Assembly (NCBI GenBank): GCA_900547405.1
Contig: URGL01000010.1
Coordinates: 1 to 47,700 of the forward strand
DNA from: an uncultured Eubacteriales bacterium
GTDB lineage: Bacteria > Bacillota > Clostridia > Oscillospirales > Oscillospiraceae
Direction of reading: 5' to 3'
DNA length: 47,700 nt
Shown here: piece by piece, positions 31,801 through 40,465 of the stretch
Layout: each line of letters opens with the position of its first letter
How positions within the stretch are numbered: position 1 is the stretch's first letter
Notes under the pieces: model-generated
Databases searched by the model: none
The model's input: only the letters and a program-made list of their open reading frames with translations
What the model was told of the DNA's origin: nothing
Program-made: the position numbers and the translations under genes

Positions 31801-34262
31801 TTCTGGCTTCCCTCCTCAATGGCAGGATGTTCTTCTATGGTTTCCAGGCTGTCCGTAGAGATGGCGGCGTTGATCTGGCCGGTGAGTACACCGTTGATCT
31901 CCGCGTCCACCATACCGCTGATGTAGCCTCTGACGCGGCCCTTGACCCGCATGGTGCCGGAGGCGGAGCGAACCTTCCGCTCCAGCTGGGGCATCTCGAA
32001 GCTGGTGCGCTCGATGACGGTATCACCCAGCACCAGGATCTGAGGCAGCACCGCCAGGACCAGCACCATGGAGATCACGGTGCCACGGCCCAGGCACTGG
32101 CCAATGGCGGCAATGACCGGGTTGGTAGTCATCCGCTCAATGAGCATACCGGCAGAGGCCAGGATGGTGCCGGAGGTGAAGATGGTGGGGAAGGAGCTGT
32201 TCAGGGCCTCGACAATGGCCTGCTTGGGGGGATACAGTCCCTTCATTTCCGTATAATGGCTGGAAATCACGATGGCATAGTCGATATTGGCACCCATCTG
32301 AATGGAGTTGACGATCAGATAGCCCAGGAAGTATAGAGGCGTATTCTCAATCGTCGGGAAGGAGAAGTTGATCCAGATACTGCCCTGGATGACCATGATC
32401 AGCAGCACGGGAAGACCCGCGGACTTGAAGGTGAACAGCAGGATCAGCATAACAAACAGAGCGGACAGGATGGAAATCAGCAGATTGTCTTCAATGAAAG
32501 AGGAGCTCAGATCCATGGCGCTGGTGGTGTTGCCCACCACATAGTAGTCGCCGTCGTAGTACTGCCCCACCAGGGCATGGATCTCATCGATCATCTGGAA
32601 GGTGGCATCGCTCTCTTCCGGCAGGTCCAGGTAGACCACCATCCGGCTGTACTTGTCGCTTTGCAGCTGGAGCGTTGCCTGATCCAGCTGATTGAAGAGA
32701 TCATCCAGGTCATCCTGGATGTCGCTGTCCAGTCGTACATTCCCCTTCTCCATCTGCTCCTTCAGGAACATAAACATATCGTACAGCGGCACCTCATAGG
32801 CCCCCACGCCGTTGATGAGCTCGCCGTACTGGCTTTTATCCGTGGCGTAGGCGGTATAGAGCAGCTTGCAGACCTCGTAGTTCAGTCCTGCCACCTCGGA
32901 AAACTGCCGGGGCGTCAGGGCATCGGTAAGTACATAATCGTCGATAGCCTCAATGCTGGAAAGGCCCATGGTGCTTTTGACGTGGTTATCCTGGGACAGG
33001 GTGTCCAGGATCTTCCCTTCCTTTTCATAGTCCCCGGCAGGCACAATGATGGCCACCATATTGCTGTTGCCGAAGGTAGACTTGATCTTCTGGGTGGCAA
33101 TCTGCTTTTCACTTTGCTTGACGGTGGTCAGGTCGGTGTAGGTATACACATAGGGGCACTTGTTGGCAAAGATGCAGGCCACAGCGGCAACCGCCACGAA
33201 AATCGGCGGGATGATGAAGCGGGTCTTTACGTCAAATTTTCCCACTGCCGTGATTTTGGGCAGGATTTCCTTGTGCTTGGTTTTGTCGATCAGGTTGCTG
33301 AAGAGCATCAGCAGGCCAGGCATCAGGGTAAATACGGACAGCAGGCTCAGCAAGATGGCCTTGATCAGCACAATGGCCATGTCGAGGCCGATGCCGAAGT
33401 GCATGAAGGCCAGTGCGCCCAAACCGGAGATGGTGGTCAGAGAGCTGGAGGATATCTCCGGGATGGCCTTGCTCAATGCCTCGATACAGGCCTCCCGGGT
33501 GGGCAGGGTCACGTGCTCCGCGGAAAACCGGTGGCACAGGATGATGGCGTAGTCAATGGCCAAAGCCAGCTGCAGCACCACCGTCACGGAGTTGGAAATG
33601 AAGCTGATCTTGCCGCAGAGGAAGTTGGTGCCCATATTCAGCAGGGCCGCCGCGCCGAAGGTCATGATCAACACCGGCACCTCCATATAGGCCTTGGAGG
33701 TCAAGGTCAGCACCACCACAATGACCACGGCAGCCACGGCAAAGATCGCCACAATTTCGTTGGCCAGGTCCGCGGAAGCGTCCTCCCCCACTGTGGTATC
33801 CACATAGACATCATAGTCTGCCAAAAGGCTATTGATGTTGTTCATTGCCTGGATGGCCCGGTCGTCCATCTCCTCCGCGTCGAAGGATACGTCGATGAGG
33901 GCAGAGGCCCCCCGGTAGTGGTCCTGGGTGTTGTCAAAGGCCACCCGGGAAACGCCGTCGATGTCCTCGATCTGGTCTGCCAGGGCCTGGGCATTGGCAG
34001 GAGTGATGTTCGCGATCATCACTCTGGCCGAGCCGTAGGTGACGAAGTTGTCGTTCATCACCGTCAGACCCTGGCGGGTCTCCGTGTCATCCGGCAGATA
34101 GGTGGTGATGTCGTTTTCCACCTCTACCCAGTTCCGGGAGAACAGGCTGAACACCAGAGCGACCACGTACAGCAGGAAAAACAGGTTCCGCTTGTCTACA
34201 ATGAAGGCAGCAACCTTTTTCATCCCGCCGTTTTCTTCTTTTTCGTCCTTCTCATTTGCCAT
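31797..34262 (-). CDS. RND/MMPL-superfamily membrane transporter
   Basis: 821 residues from ATG 34262 (MANEKDEKEENGG), preceded by AAGGAA at about 10 bases. It has the two-fold MMPL/HpnN-like architecture: TM1 at about residue 28, a large extracytoplasmic loop (about 50-170), then five TM segments, repeated in the second half. The RND aspartates occur in both halves (LALAIDYAIILCHR and GANIDYAIVISSHY). Such permeases export lipids, hydrophobic compounds or surface precursors by proton coupling. The downstream gene for a GLUG surface protein overlaps by four bases. A 26-bp palindrome upstream could be an operator. The substrate is unknown. Confidence 0.93.
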   Translation of the reverse strand: MANEKDEKEENGGMKKVAAFIVDKRNLFFLLYVVALVFSLFSRNWVEVENDITTYLPDDTETRQGLTVMNDNFVTYGSARVMIANITPANAQALADQIEDIDGVSRVAFDNTQDHYRGASALIDVSFDAEEMDDRAIQAMNNINSLLADYDVYVDTTVGEDASADLANEIVAIFAVAAVVIVVVLTLTSKAYMEVPVLIMTFGAAALLNMGTNFLCGKISFISNSVTVVLQLALAIDYAIILCHRFSAEHVTLPTREACIEALSKAIPEISSSSLTTISGLGALAFMHFGIGLDMAIVLIKAILLSLLSVFTLMPGLLMLFSNLIDKTKHKEILPKITAVGKFDVKTRFIIPPIFVAVAAVACIFANKCPYVYTYTDLTTVKQSEKQIATQKIKSTFGNSNMVAIIVPAGDYEKEGKILDTLSQDNHVKSTMGLSSIEAIDDYVLTDALTPRQFSEVAGLNYEVCKLLYTAYATDKSQYGELINGVGAYEVPLYDMFMFLKEQMEKGNVRLDSDIQDDLDDLFNQLDQATLQLQSDKYSRMVVYLDLPEESDATFQMIDEIHALVGQYYDGDYYVVGNTTSAMDLSSSFIEDNLLISILSALFVMLILLFTFKSAGLPVLLIMVIQGSIWINFSFPTIENTPLYFLGYLIVNSIQMGANIDYAIVISSHYTEMKGLYPPKQAIVEALNSSFPTIFTSGTILASAGMLIERMTTNPVIAAIGQCLGRGTVISMVLVLAVLPQILVLGDTVIERTSFEMPQLERKVRSASGTMRVKGRVRGYISGMVDAEINGVLTGQINAAISTDSLETIEEHPAIEEGSQK

Positions 34263-34383
34263 AGAATGTTTTTTCCTTTCCAGAGGGCAGCCAAACAGGC
34301 CCACTACCCACTATGAATTTTTTTCATTAGAATAGCACAAAGCCGCAAATAAAAAAATAGGCAAAAGGGAGAATTTGTTTAGC

Positions 34384-34409
34384 CAAATTTTACGAATTCG
34401 TAAAATTTG
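34384..34409. promoter_or_regulatory. Perfect 26-bp palindrome upstream of the MMPL operon (candidate operator)
   Basis: Half-site CAAATTTTACGAA at 34384-34396, exactly inverted in 34397-34409, embedded in AT-rich DNA 120-150 bases before the MMPL start. There is no loop and no T-run, so it looks like a dimeric-repressor site (TetR/MarR-like) more than a terminator. No regulator gene is in the neighbourhood. A convincing promoter for the operon was not found by eye. Confidence 0.5.
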
Positions 34410-34418
34410 CGCAAGCCC

Positions 34419-34479
34419 CCCCAAATCCTTTCTTCCACCGGGAGAAAGGATTTGGGGCGGCGGAAATTTCCGCCGCCCC
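34419..34479. terminator. Two overlapping hairpins after the LRR gene
   Basis: A 15-bp stem CCCCAAATCCTTTCT (34419-34433) with 34443-34457, and a perfect 26-bp palindrome of half GGGGCGGCGGAAA (34454-34479). They share GGGG at 34454-34457, so both cannot be fully formed at once. They follow the stop of the minus-strand LRR gene by about 20 bases. Lack of a T-run makes simple intrinsic termination uncertain. Confidence 0.5.
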
Positions 34480-34498
34480 TTTCGTCGTCCCTTCGGGC

Positions 34499-37400
34499 TT
34501 ATTTTCGAACCGTCAGGGTGAATTGCGCCTGAATGGGTTTGGCATCCGAGGCTGCATTTTCCGGCTTTACGTCCAGAATCAGGGTGTACTTGCCGGGCTT
34601 CAGATTGGTAAAAGCTCCAGAAGGAACGGTAATCCTCCCGGATCGGGTGTCAAACCGGATGCCACCGGCCGTCCTCACTGCCTCCCGAAGGGCGGCGGTG
34701 GTCTTGGCATTCAACGTAACGCCTGCCATTTTCGCCCCAGCCGGGCTGGCGACGGTGAACTTTTGTGTCAGATTCGTGGACTGGGTAGTGAACACCGTCC
34801 GGTTAGGCAGCTTTGCCAGCTTGAAGGCACTCTGGGTGACCTTGACACTCAGGACAGCACCGGTGATCTTCTGGCCGCAGACCGTCAGAACCGGAGTCAC
34901 CTTGTAGGTGGTCTTGGTGGAGTAATTCTCACCGGACTTTGCCAGGGTCAGATGAATCTTGCCCTTGGGATCCAGGCTGACGTGGAACAGATCCGCATTG
35001 TCGCCGGTCAACTCCACCGCCGCAGGTGCGCCCAGGCAGTTCGTCAGCTTGGGGGTATAGACGATCTCGCTGTCCGGATTCAGCACATCCAGCTTGCCCT
35101 TGGCGCTGAGCTTGAAGGTAGGTGCCTTGTCGTAGGTCTGGATTTTCAGGGTCAGGGGCTTATCCAGCTCCGCACTGGGAGCGAGGCCGTCCATCCACAG
35201 CTTCATGCCATTCAGTTGAAAGGTTCCGCCATTCATGGTGCTCTCCGTCAGCGTGACAGTAAGCTCCCCGGTAGAAGAATCGTAGCTCGCCCCCTCCGGC
35301 AGACTGGCAAAATACTGCAAGTGGTAATGCTCCGGGTCACTGACGCTCACCTTAACGGTAGCGGTTTCCTTTCCGGCCAGCCGTTTGTTCAGCTTCACAG
35401 TGGAAGAAGAAAGCTTAACGGTAGGAATCTTCTCTTCCACCTGGACGGTCAGCTTGCCGGGAATCTCATACGCATCATCGCTGCCTGTTTCTATCTGCGC
35501 ATAGTAAGCAATGGTATACTTACCCTTCGCAGGCATCGTCTGTCCATCCTTGGACTGGACAAGAATCCGGGTTCCCTCGTAGCGCACGCGCAGTTCTTCC
35601 GGAACCGATTCAAAGCGTATGCCGGACACATTCAGATTTCCCTGGTTCAGGGTGACGCTTGCCGCAGCCTGCATCCAGGGGAATACCCGGTTCAGCCTCA
35701 GCGTGGTAGTGCTGAGCTTTATGGCAGGAGCCTTGCTGGTGACGGTGATCTTGTGAGTCAGCTTCACCGGCTTTTTCCAGGAACTGTCCTGGACATAGAA
35801 ACTGACGGTGGTGTTTTTCGGCTCTTTCAGTTCTATCCGGACACGATTTCCGCTCAGCTGTACCTCTTCCACATTGGGATTCGCATCCCAGCCGGTAAGC
35901 TTCAAATCGCTGCCTTCGCCAATGAGCTGGGTGCTTGCGTTCAGGCCGCCGCCCAAGGCGGTATTCACCACAGAGGCCGTGGGATTCAGAGTCAGCTTGG
36001 GAGCTTTATTTTCCGTGGCGATGGTGATGGTCTTGGTCACAGGGGTGTTATAGCCCGCGAATGTAACGCTCAGAGTTGCTTTCGTGTTAGGCTTATCGGC
36101 TGTCATACCGGCTGTCGAGTAGTCAATCAGGCAGCGATTTCCTTCACTCCAGAACAGATTAAAATCCTCATTGAGCCGCGGTTCCACGCTCTCTATCTCA
36201 CCGCCGGAGATCACCAGCATAGCCGAGCAGTCTTTATAGAACAGATTAACCTTCCCGTCCTGCTTCACGGTAAGCTTGGGCAAGGCCACCGTGACCTTCA
36301 CGGTCAAATCGTAGTCATAGCTCTTGCGGTTTCCGCATTCCACCGTCAGGGTTACGGGGTAGGTGCCCTTGCCCACAAACTGAGCCGGGGCAATGGTCAT
36401 GGCACCGTTTTCGTAGTTAGTGGTAAACCGGTCGTCGTTCAGAGAAACCTTCTGGATCATGTTGCCGTAGTTTTCCGCCAACTCCAGCTCCGCGCCCCGG
36501 GTGGACGCGCCGTTCAGGCTCACCGTGGAGGAAACCAGTCTGGGCGTCCGATCCCGGTAGGTCACGTTCAGGGTAACGGACGCTTCCTTCTTGCCGCCGT
36601 CCATGGCCTGAGCGGTAATCACCGCCCTGCCGGAGCCTACCAGGGTCACAAGGCCGCCGTCCACCACCGCCACCTTTTCGTCGCTGCTGCGCCACTGCAC
36701 CGGGCTGACGGCCTCGGCGGGCAGGGTCGAAGCCTTGAAGCGCAGAGTGTCCCCGTCCTCGGCGGAAATATCCTGCTCGGCGGGAGCCGGATTTCCCCGA
36801 TACTGTATGGTCACCTGGCTGACCTGGGGCAGGATCGTAAATTGCTTGGTCATCCTGACCGTGCTGCCGGTGAGAACAGCCGTGACCTGAACCGTCGTCG
36901 GTTCTTCCACGATTCCGGCGGTCAGAACGCCCTTGTCGGTCACAGTCGCGTATTCCTGACCGCTTACCAGGAACCACCTGGCGGTGATTTTCTTGGCTCC
37001 GGGCATAGCCACGGCGGACAGGGTCAGCTCTTCGCCGCTGGTGATGGTGTCCACGCCCTGGGGCAGGATCATGAGCCCCTCGGTGAAGGTGACCGTTTTG
37101 CTGCCATGAGCGCCGGTCATGGCGTCATAGCACGTTAGCAGCACCTTGCCGGAGCTCTTCATTTTCAGATAGTAGCCGCCCTCCTGGCCGCAAACTTCCG
37201 CAATTTCCGAGCAGGGAATTTCTCCCGCCGCGGTTTCCAGTGCCCAGCGCAGCCGGGCATTTTTCACGCCCGCGGGCAGGGTGACGGTGCCCTCCAGGGA
37301 GGTGCGCAGCTCCATGATTTCATCGGGAACGCCGGTCAAGTCCAGCAGCACCAGCTTTTCACAGTCGGTGAAGCAGTCCTCCCCCACGCTTTTCAGAGAA

Positions 37401-39322
37401 GCGGGCAGCTTCACATTGGTGAGCTCTCCGCAGCGCAGGAAGGCGGCCTCACCCAGGGCGGTCAGAGAGCCGGGAAGGCTCACGGTCTTCAAATTCTTGC
37501 AGTCCTGGAATGCGGAGCTGCCGATGGAGGTCACGCCCTGCCCCACAATCACCAGCTTGATCTGATCCCGATACTCCGCCCAGGGCGCGCCGGTGGCGGC
37601 AAAGTCCGCCATGTCCCCGGTGCCGGAGATAGTCAGGTCGCCGGCAGAGTTCAGGCTCCAGGTCAGGCTCTCACCGCAGGAGCCGGAGGCTGTCTCCCCA
37701 TTCAGCGTTGGCCCTACCGGAAAATTTGAGTAGCCCCTATCATCCGCCCATTGAATGCCTGTATCCCAGTCCCAGAGGGAACCGGAGAAATAAATCTTCT
37801 TCAGGTTCTTCATGCCGTTAAAGGCATTCACGCCGATGCCCTGGATGGAGTTGGTAAGCCACAGCCGCTGAACCCCGGAGCAGTTGTTGAACGCGCCATC
37901 GCCGATGAACAACACACCCCTCGGCAGAATGATCTCCTCGATGCCGGAGCATCCGGCAAAGGCGTCCGTGCTGATGTATTCCAAGGTTCCCGGGAACAAC
38001 AGGGTGCCAGTAATACCGCCGCAGCCATGGAAGGCATCGTTGCCCAAGCTCACCAGGCTGCTGGGAATGTTCAGCGGGCCGGTCAGCTTTGTGCCATAGA
38101 AAGCTTCCATACCGATGGTCGTAATGCTATCCGGCAGGTTGATCGTGGTAAGGCTCACACAATTTTGGAAGGCATTCTCGCCGATGGATGTAACGCCATC
38201 CGGGAGGCTGACTGTAGTCAGCTTATCGCAGGACCAGAAGGCCAGCTTGCCGATGGTTTTCAGGCCACCAGCGATCTGGACGCGCTCCAACGAATTCAAG
38301 TTATAGAAAGCACGCTCCTCAATGGTCTCCACACCGCCTGTGATCAGGACCTCCTGCAAAGCATCACACTCATGAAAAGAGTAGTTACTCAGACGGGGCA
38401 CATTCCCCTTGATCTCTACCGTCTTCAGAGCCCAATCGCCCGAGAACGGTCTGTCGCCCATCTCGGTTACACTGGCGGGAATGACCACGCTGGTAAGAGA
38501 AAGGCAGTGAACCAGAACCCCATCCCCTATCGTCTCCAGGCCCTCGGGAAACTCGATTTCCGTCAAGGCGAAGCAGGAGGCAAACGTACCCTCTCCCAGC
38601 GTTTTCAGAGACTTGGGGAGCCTGATCTCCTGGAGCTTCTGGCAATCCATGAAGGTAAGTTTGCCAATGCTTATCAGGCCCTCCGGAAGGGACACTTCCT
38701 GGAGTTCATAGCAGGAACAAAATCCGCTAACACTGGTGATCCCCTTCTGAACCTCCACCCGCAGGATCTGATCGTTATAATCCCCCCAAGGTGTGTCTTT
38801 CCTGCTATCATATGCTGCTACATCTCCGGTGCCGGAGAGGATCATGGTGCCGTCGGTGGTAAGTACCCAGGTGACGTTGGAGCCGTCTCCCTCCGCGCCG
38901 CAGGTTCCTTGGGCAAGAATATCCTCCTCCGCCAGCAGTTCCAGGACAGTCTCGGTGGTCTCCTCGGTGGGATCGGTAGGATCGGTAGGATCGGTGGCAT
39001 CAGTAGCCTCCGTGGGTTCCGTTTCCTCCGTGGGGTCCGTCACCTCCGGCACTTCCGTGGCCGCCGGAGGTTCCGTGGCCGGGGTAGTTTCCGCCGGGAT
39101 CGTTTCCGGGGCTTCCGTGGCTTCCGTGGTCGGGGTCTCGGTGGCCGGTTCCGTGGGAGCCAACGTAGCCGGGGCGGGCGGCTCCGTCACGGGCATTTGC
39201 GTCGGCTCCTCCAGCTCTACAGTGGGAGCCGCGGTGTCCTCCGGCAGGATCTCCGCCAAAGCCGGAGTCACCAGCTGGCTCGTCAGCACCAGAGCCAGCA
39301 GCAGGGTGAGCAGTTTTTTCAT
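34499..39322 (-). CDS. Giant secreted leucine-rich-repeat (BspA-like LRR_5) surface protein with Ig-like modules
   Basis: 1607 residues. A signal peptide (MKKLLTLLLALVLTSQLVTPALA) precedes a Thr/Pro/Glu/Ala-rich stalk-like region to about residue 130, including a TDP tripeptide repeat. BspA/TpLRR-type repeats (e.g. LQEVSLPEGLISIGKLTFMDC) run from about 190 to 530, each array introduced by a module ending WxLxxDGxLxISGTGD; a second such module with a few repeats lies at about 545-675. A Big_2-like Ig domain follows around 825-940 (VTLVGSGRAVITAQAMDGGKKEASVTLNV), then further beta-sandwich-like segments to the end. There is no LPXTG motif or membrane anchor, so attachment is unclear. AAGGTGA precedes the ATG. 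Likely role is adhesion or surface binding (family inference). Confidence 0.92.
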   Translation of the reverse strand: MKKLLTLLLALVLTSQLVTPALAEILPEDTAAPTVELEEPTQMPVTEPPAPATLAPTEPATETPTTEATEAPETIPAETTPATEPPAATEVPEVTDPTEETEPTEATDATDPTDPTDPTEETTETVLELLAEEDILAQGTCGAEGDGSNVTWVLTTDGTMILSGTGDVAAYDSRKDTPWGDYNDQILRVEVQKGITSVSGFCSCYELQEVSLPEGLISIGKLTFMDCQKLQEIRLPKSLKTLGEGTFASCFALTEIEFPEGLETIGDGVLVHCLSLTSVVIPASVTEMGDRPFSGDWALKTVEIKGNVPRLSNYSFHECDALQEVLITGGVETIEERAFYNLNSLERVQIAGGLKTIGKLAFWSCDKLTTVSLPDGVTSIGENAFQNCVSLTTINLPDSITTIGMEAFYGTKLTGPLNIPSSLVSLGNDAFHGCGGITGTLLFPGTLEYISTDAFAGCSGIEEIILPRGVLFIGDGAFNNCSGVQRLWLTNSIQGIGVNAFNGMKNLKKIYFSGSLWDWDTGIQWADDRGYSNFPVGPTLNGETASGSCGESLTWSLNSAGDLTISGTGDMADFAATGAPWAEYRDQIKLVIVGQGVTSIGSSAFQDCKNLKTVSLPGSLTALGEAAFLRCGELTNVKLPASLKSVGEDCFTDCEKLVLLDLTGVPDEIMELRTSLEGTVTLPAGVKNARLRWALETAAGEIPCSEIAEVCGQEGGYYLKMKSSGKVLLTCYDAMTGAHGSKTVTFTEGLMILPQGVDTITSGEELTLSAVAMPGAKKITARWFLVSGQEYATVTDKGVLTAGIVEEPTTVQVTAVLTGSTVRMTKQFTILPQVSQVTIQYRGNPAPAEQDISAEDGDTLRFKASTLPAEAVSPVQWRSSDEKVAVVDGGLVTLVGSGRAVITAQAMDGGKKEASVTLNVTYRDRTPRLVSSTVSLNGASTRGAELELAENYGNMIQKVSLNDDRFTTNYENGAMTIAPAQFVGKGTYPVTLTVECGNRKSYDYDLTVKVTVALPKLTVKQDGKVNLFYKDCSAMLVISGGEIESVEPRLNEDFNLFWSEGNRCLIDYSTAGMTADKPNTKATLSVTFAGYNTPVTKTITIATENKAPKLTLNPTASVVNTALGGGLNASTQLIGEGSDLKLTGWDANPNVEEVQLSGNRVRIELKEPKNTTVSFYVQDSSWKKPVKLTHKITVTSKAPAIKLSTTTLRLNRVFPWMQAAASVTLNQGNLNVSGIRFESVPEELRVRYEGTRILVQSKDGQTMPAKGKYTIAYYAQIETGSDDAYEIPGKLTVQVEEKIPTVKLSSSTVKLNKRLAGKETATVKVSVSDPEHYHLQYFASLPEGASYDSSTGELTVTLTESTMNGGTFQLNGMKLWMDGLAPSAELDKPLTLKIQTYDKAPTFKLSAKGKLDVLNPDSEIVYTPKLTNCLGAPAAVELTGDNADLFHVSLDPKGKIHLTLAKSGENYSTKTTYKVTPVLTVCGQKITGAVLSVKVTQSAFKLAKLPNRTVFTTQSTNLTQKFTVASPAGAKMAGVTLNAKTTAALREAVRTAGGIRFDTRSGRITVPSGAFTNLKPGKYTLILDVKPENAASDAKPIQAQFTLTVRK

Positions 39323-39394
39323 AAGGTCACCTTTCCTTCCTCAGATTGGTTGTTTCCAGATGTTCGTGTTTTGGTTTGTATTCCAATCATACTT

Positions 39395-39423
39395 ATTATA
39401 CTAGTAAGCCCCGGAAATTGCAA
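39395..39423 (-). promoter_or_regulatory. Sigma-A promoter of the LRR gene
   Basis: Minus strand TTGCAA (39423-39418), 17-base spacer and consensus TATAAT (39400-39395), giving a leader of about 65 nt before the ATG at 39322. Confidence 0.8.
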
Positions 39424-39494
39424 GAACTTTTTTGTCAAATTGTACAGATTTCTTTCAAACAGTCCTTACAGGAGAGCTGCAAAAAGCTTTTGAA

Positions 39495-39528
39495 ATAAAA
39501 AAGGAGCGGCCCCATTTGGGACCGCTCC
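39495..39528 (-). terminator. Intrinsic terminator of the rnf operon
   Basis: On the minus strand GGAGCGGTCCC, loop AAAT, GGGGCCGCTCC (39528-39503; 11 bp with one G-U), followed by TTTTTTTA. It comes right after the 35-residue ORF, showing that this ORF is inside the rnf transcript. Confidence 0.93.
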
Positions 39529-39538
39529 AAAACTTTTT

Positions 39539-39646
39539 TTACAGCGACATCAGCCACATGGCCAGGGCCATAAAGGCACCGGAACAGGCAAAGCCGATGA
39601 GCCACTTTTTCAGCTCCTCAAGGAGAACACGGACATTCTGGTTCAT
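39539..39646 (-). CDS. Small 35-residue membrane peptide at the end of the rnf operon
   Basis: An open frame of 35 codons plus TAA, starting MNQNVRVLLEELKKWLIGF. An amphipathic, charged N-terminal half (about residues 5-15) is followed by a hydrophobic segment of about 18-20 residues with small residues (CSGAFMALAMWLMSL). The ATG at 39646 has GAGGAGG eight bases upstream, among the best SDs in the window. It begins 15 bp after the rnfB stop and ends 11 bases before the operon terminator hairpin. I do not recognise a family. Topology suggests a single-pass membrane peptide; a subunit or assembly factor of Rnf is inferred from position only. Confidence 0.72.
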   Translation of the reverse strand: MNQNVRVLLEELKKWLIGFACSGAFMALAMWLMSL

Positions 39647-39661
39647 CTGTTCTTCCTCCTC

Positions 39662-40453
39662 TTAAAGAAAGTGGATCGCCTTGGTGGGGCACTTCTCGGT
39701 GCACTTGCCGCAGGCAACGCACTTTTCGGGGTCAACGTAGGCCAGATTCCCGTCCAGGGTCACAGCCCCCTGCTCACACTGCTTGACGCAGATGCCGCAG
39801 CCGATGCACCCGGCCACACAGACCTTCTTCACGGCGGGGCCACGGTCATGGTTGGAGCAGCTGACAGCCACCTTGGCATCCCGGTCGTGCATCTCAATGA
39901 CGTGCTTGGGGCAGGTCTTGGCGCACATACCGCAGCCGATGCACTTCTTGGGGTCCACGTGGGCAATGCCGTCCACAATGGAGATGGCCTTCTCAGGGCA
40001 CACGGCGGCGCAGGAGCCCAGGCCGATGCAGCCATAGTCACAGGACATAAAGCCCAGGCCGCCGGAGAGGACTGCCGCCCGGCAGTCGGTGATGCCAATG
40101 TAGTTGCCCTTGGCCTTGGTGGCATTGCAGGTGCCGCCGCAGCGGATGAAGGCTACCTGGGGATCCTGGTGGATGGTTTCCTTACCCAGGATGGCGGCGA
40201 TCCTTGCGATGTTTTCGGTGCTGTTGCCGGGGCAGGCATCCACACGGGCCTCCCCCTTGACAATGGCCTCGGCCACGGCGTCACAGCCGGCGTAACCGCA
40301 GGCGCCGCAGTTGGCACCCCGGAGGCACTCCCGGACCTTGGTGACCCGGTCGTCTACCTCTACATAGAATTTCTTACTGGCCGTTACCAGGGCCAGGCCC
40401 AGCAGCAGACCGACCACACCTACAACCAGGGTGGCAATCAAAATTTCCTGCAT
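39662..40453 (-). CDS. rnfB: RnfB, ferredoxin-like subunit of the Rnf complex
   Basis: 263 residues. An N-terminal membrane helix (ILIATLVVGVVGLLLGLAL) is followed by the Fe-S domain CLRGANCGACGYAGC...CPG and then four ferredoxin-type cysteine motifs: CIGLGSCAAVCP, CIGCGMCAKTCP, CIGCGICVKQC and CVACGKCTEKCP. The second residue set in the first of these lacks one of the usual cysteines (GLGSC), and the matching cluster may borrow others. RnfB accepts electrons from reduced ferredoxin at the cytoplasmic face. It is 12 bp after rnfA, and the small ORF and terminator follow. Confidence 0.97.
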   Translation of the reverse strand: MQEILIATLVVGVVGLLLGLALVTASKKFYVEVDDRVTKVRECLRGANCGACGYAGCDAVAEAIVKGEARVDACPGNSTENIARIAAILGKETIHQDPQVAFIRCGGTCNATKAKGNYIGITDCRAAVLSGGLGFMSCDYGCIGLGSCAAVCPEKAISIVDGIAHVDPKKCIGCGMCAKTCPKHVIEMHDRDAKVAVSCSNHDRGPAVKKVCVAGCIGCGICVKQCEQGAVTLDGNLAYVDPEKCVACGKCTEKCPTKAIHFL

Positions 40454-40465
40454 ATATTTCCCTCC

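Noticed and set aside
29005..31926. 973-codon plus-strand frame opposite the GLUG gene
   Set aside because: The minus frame has a signal peptide, repeats, anchor and coupling to the MMPL gene; the plus frame has none of these.
34263..34380. Sigma-A promoter for the MMPL operon
   Set aside because: A TATTCT -10 can be picked near 34325-34335 but no acceptable -35 lies at 16-18 bases, so I did not list it.
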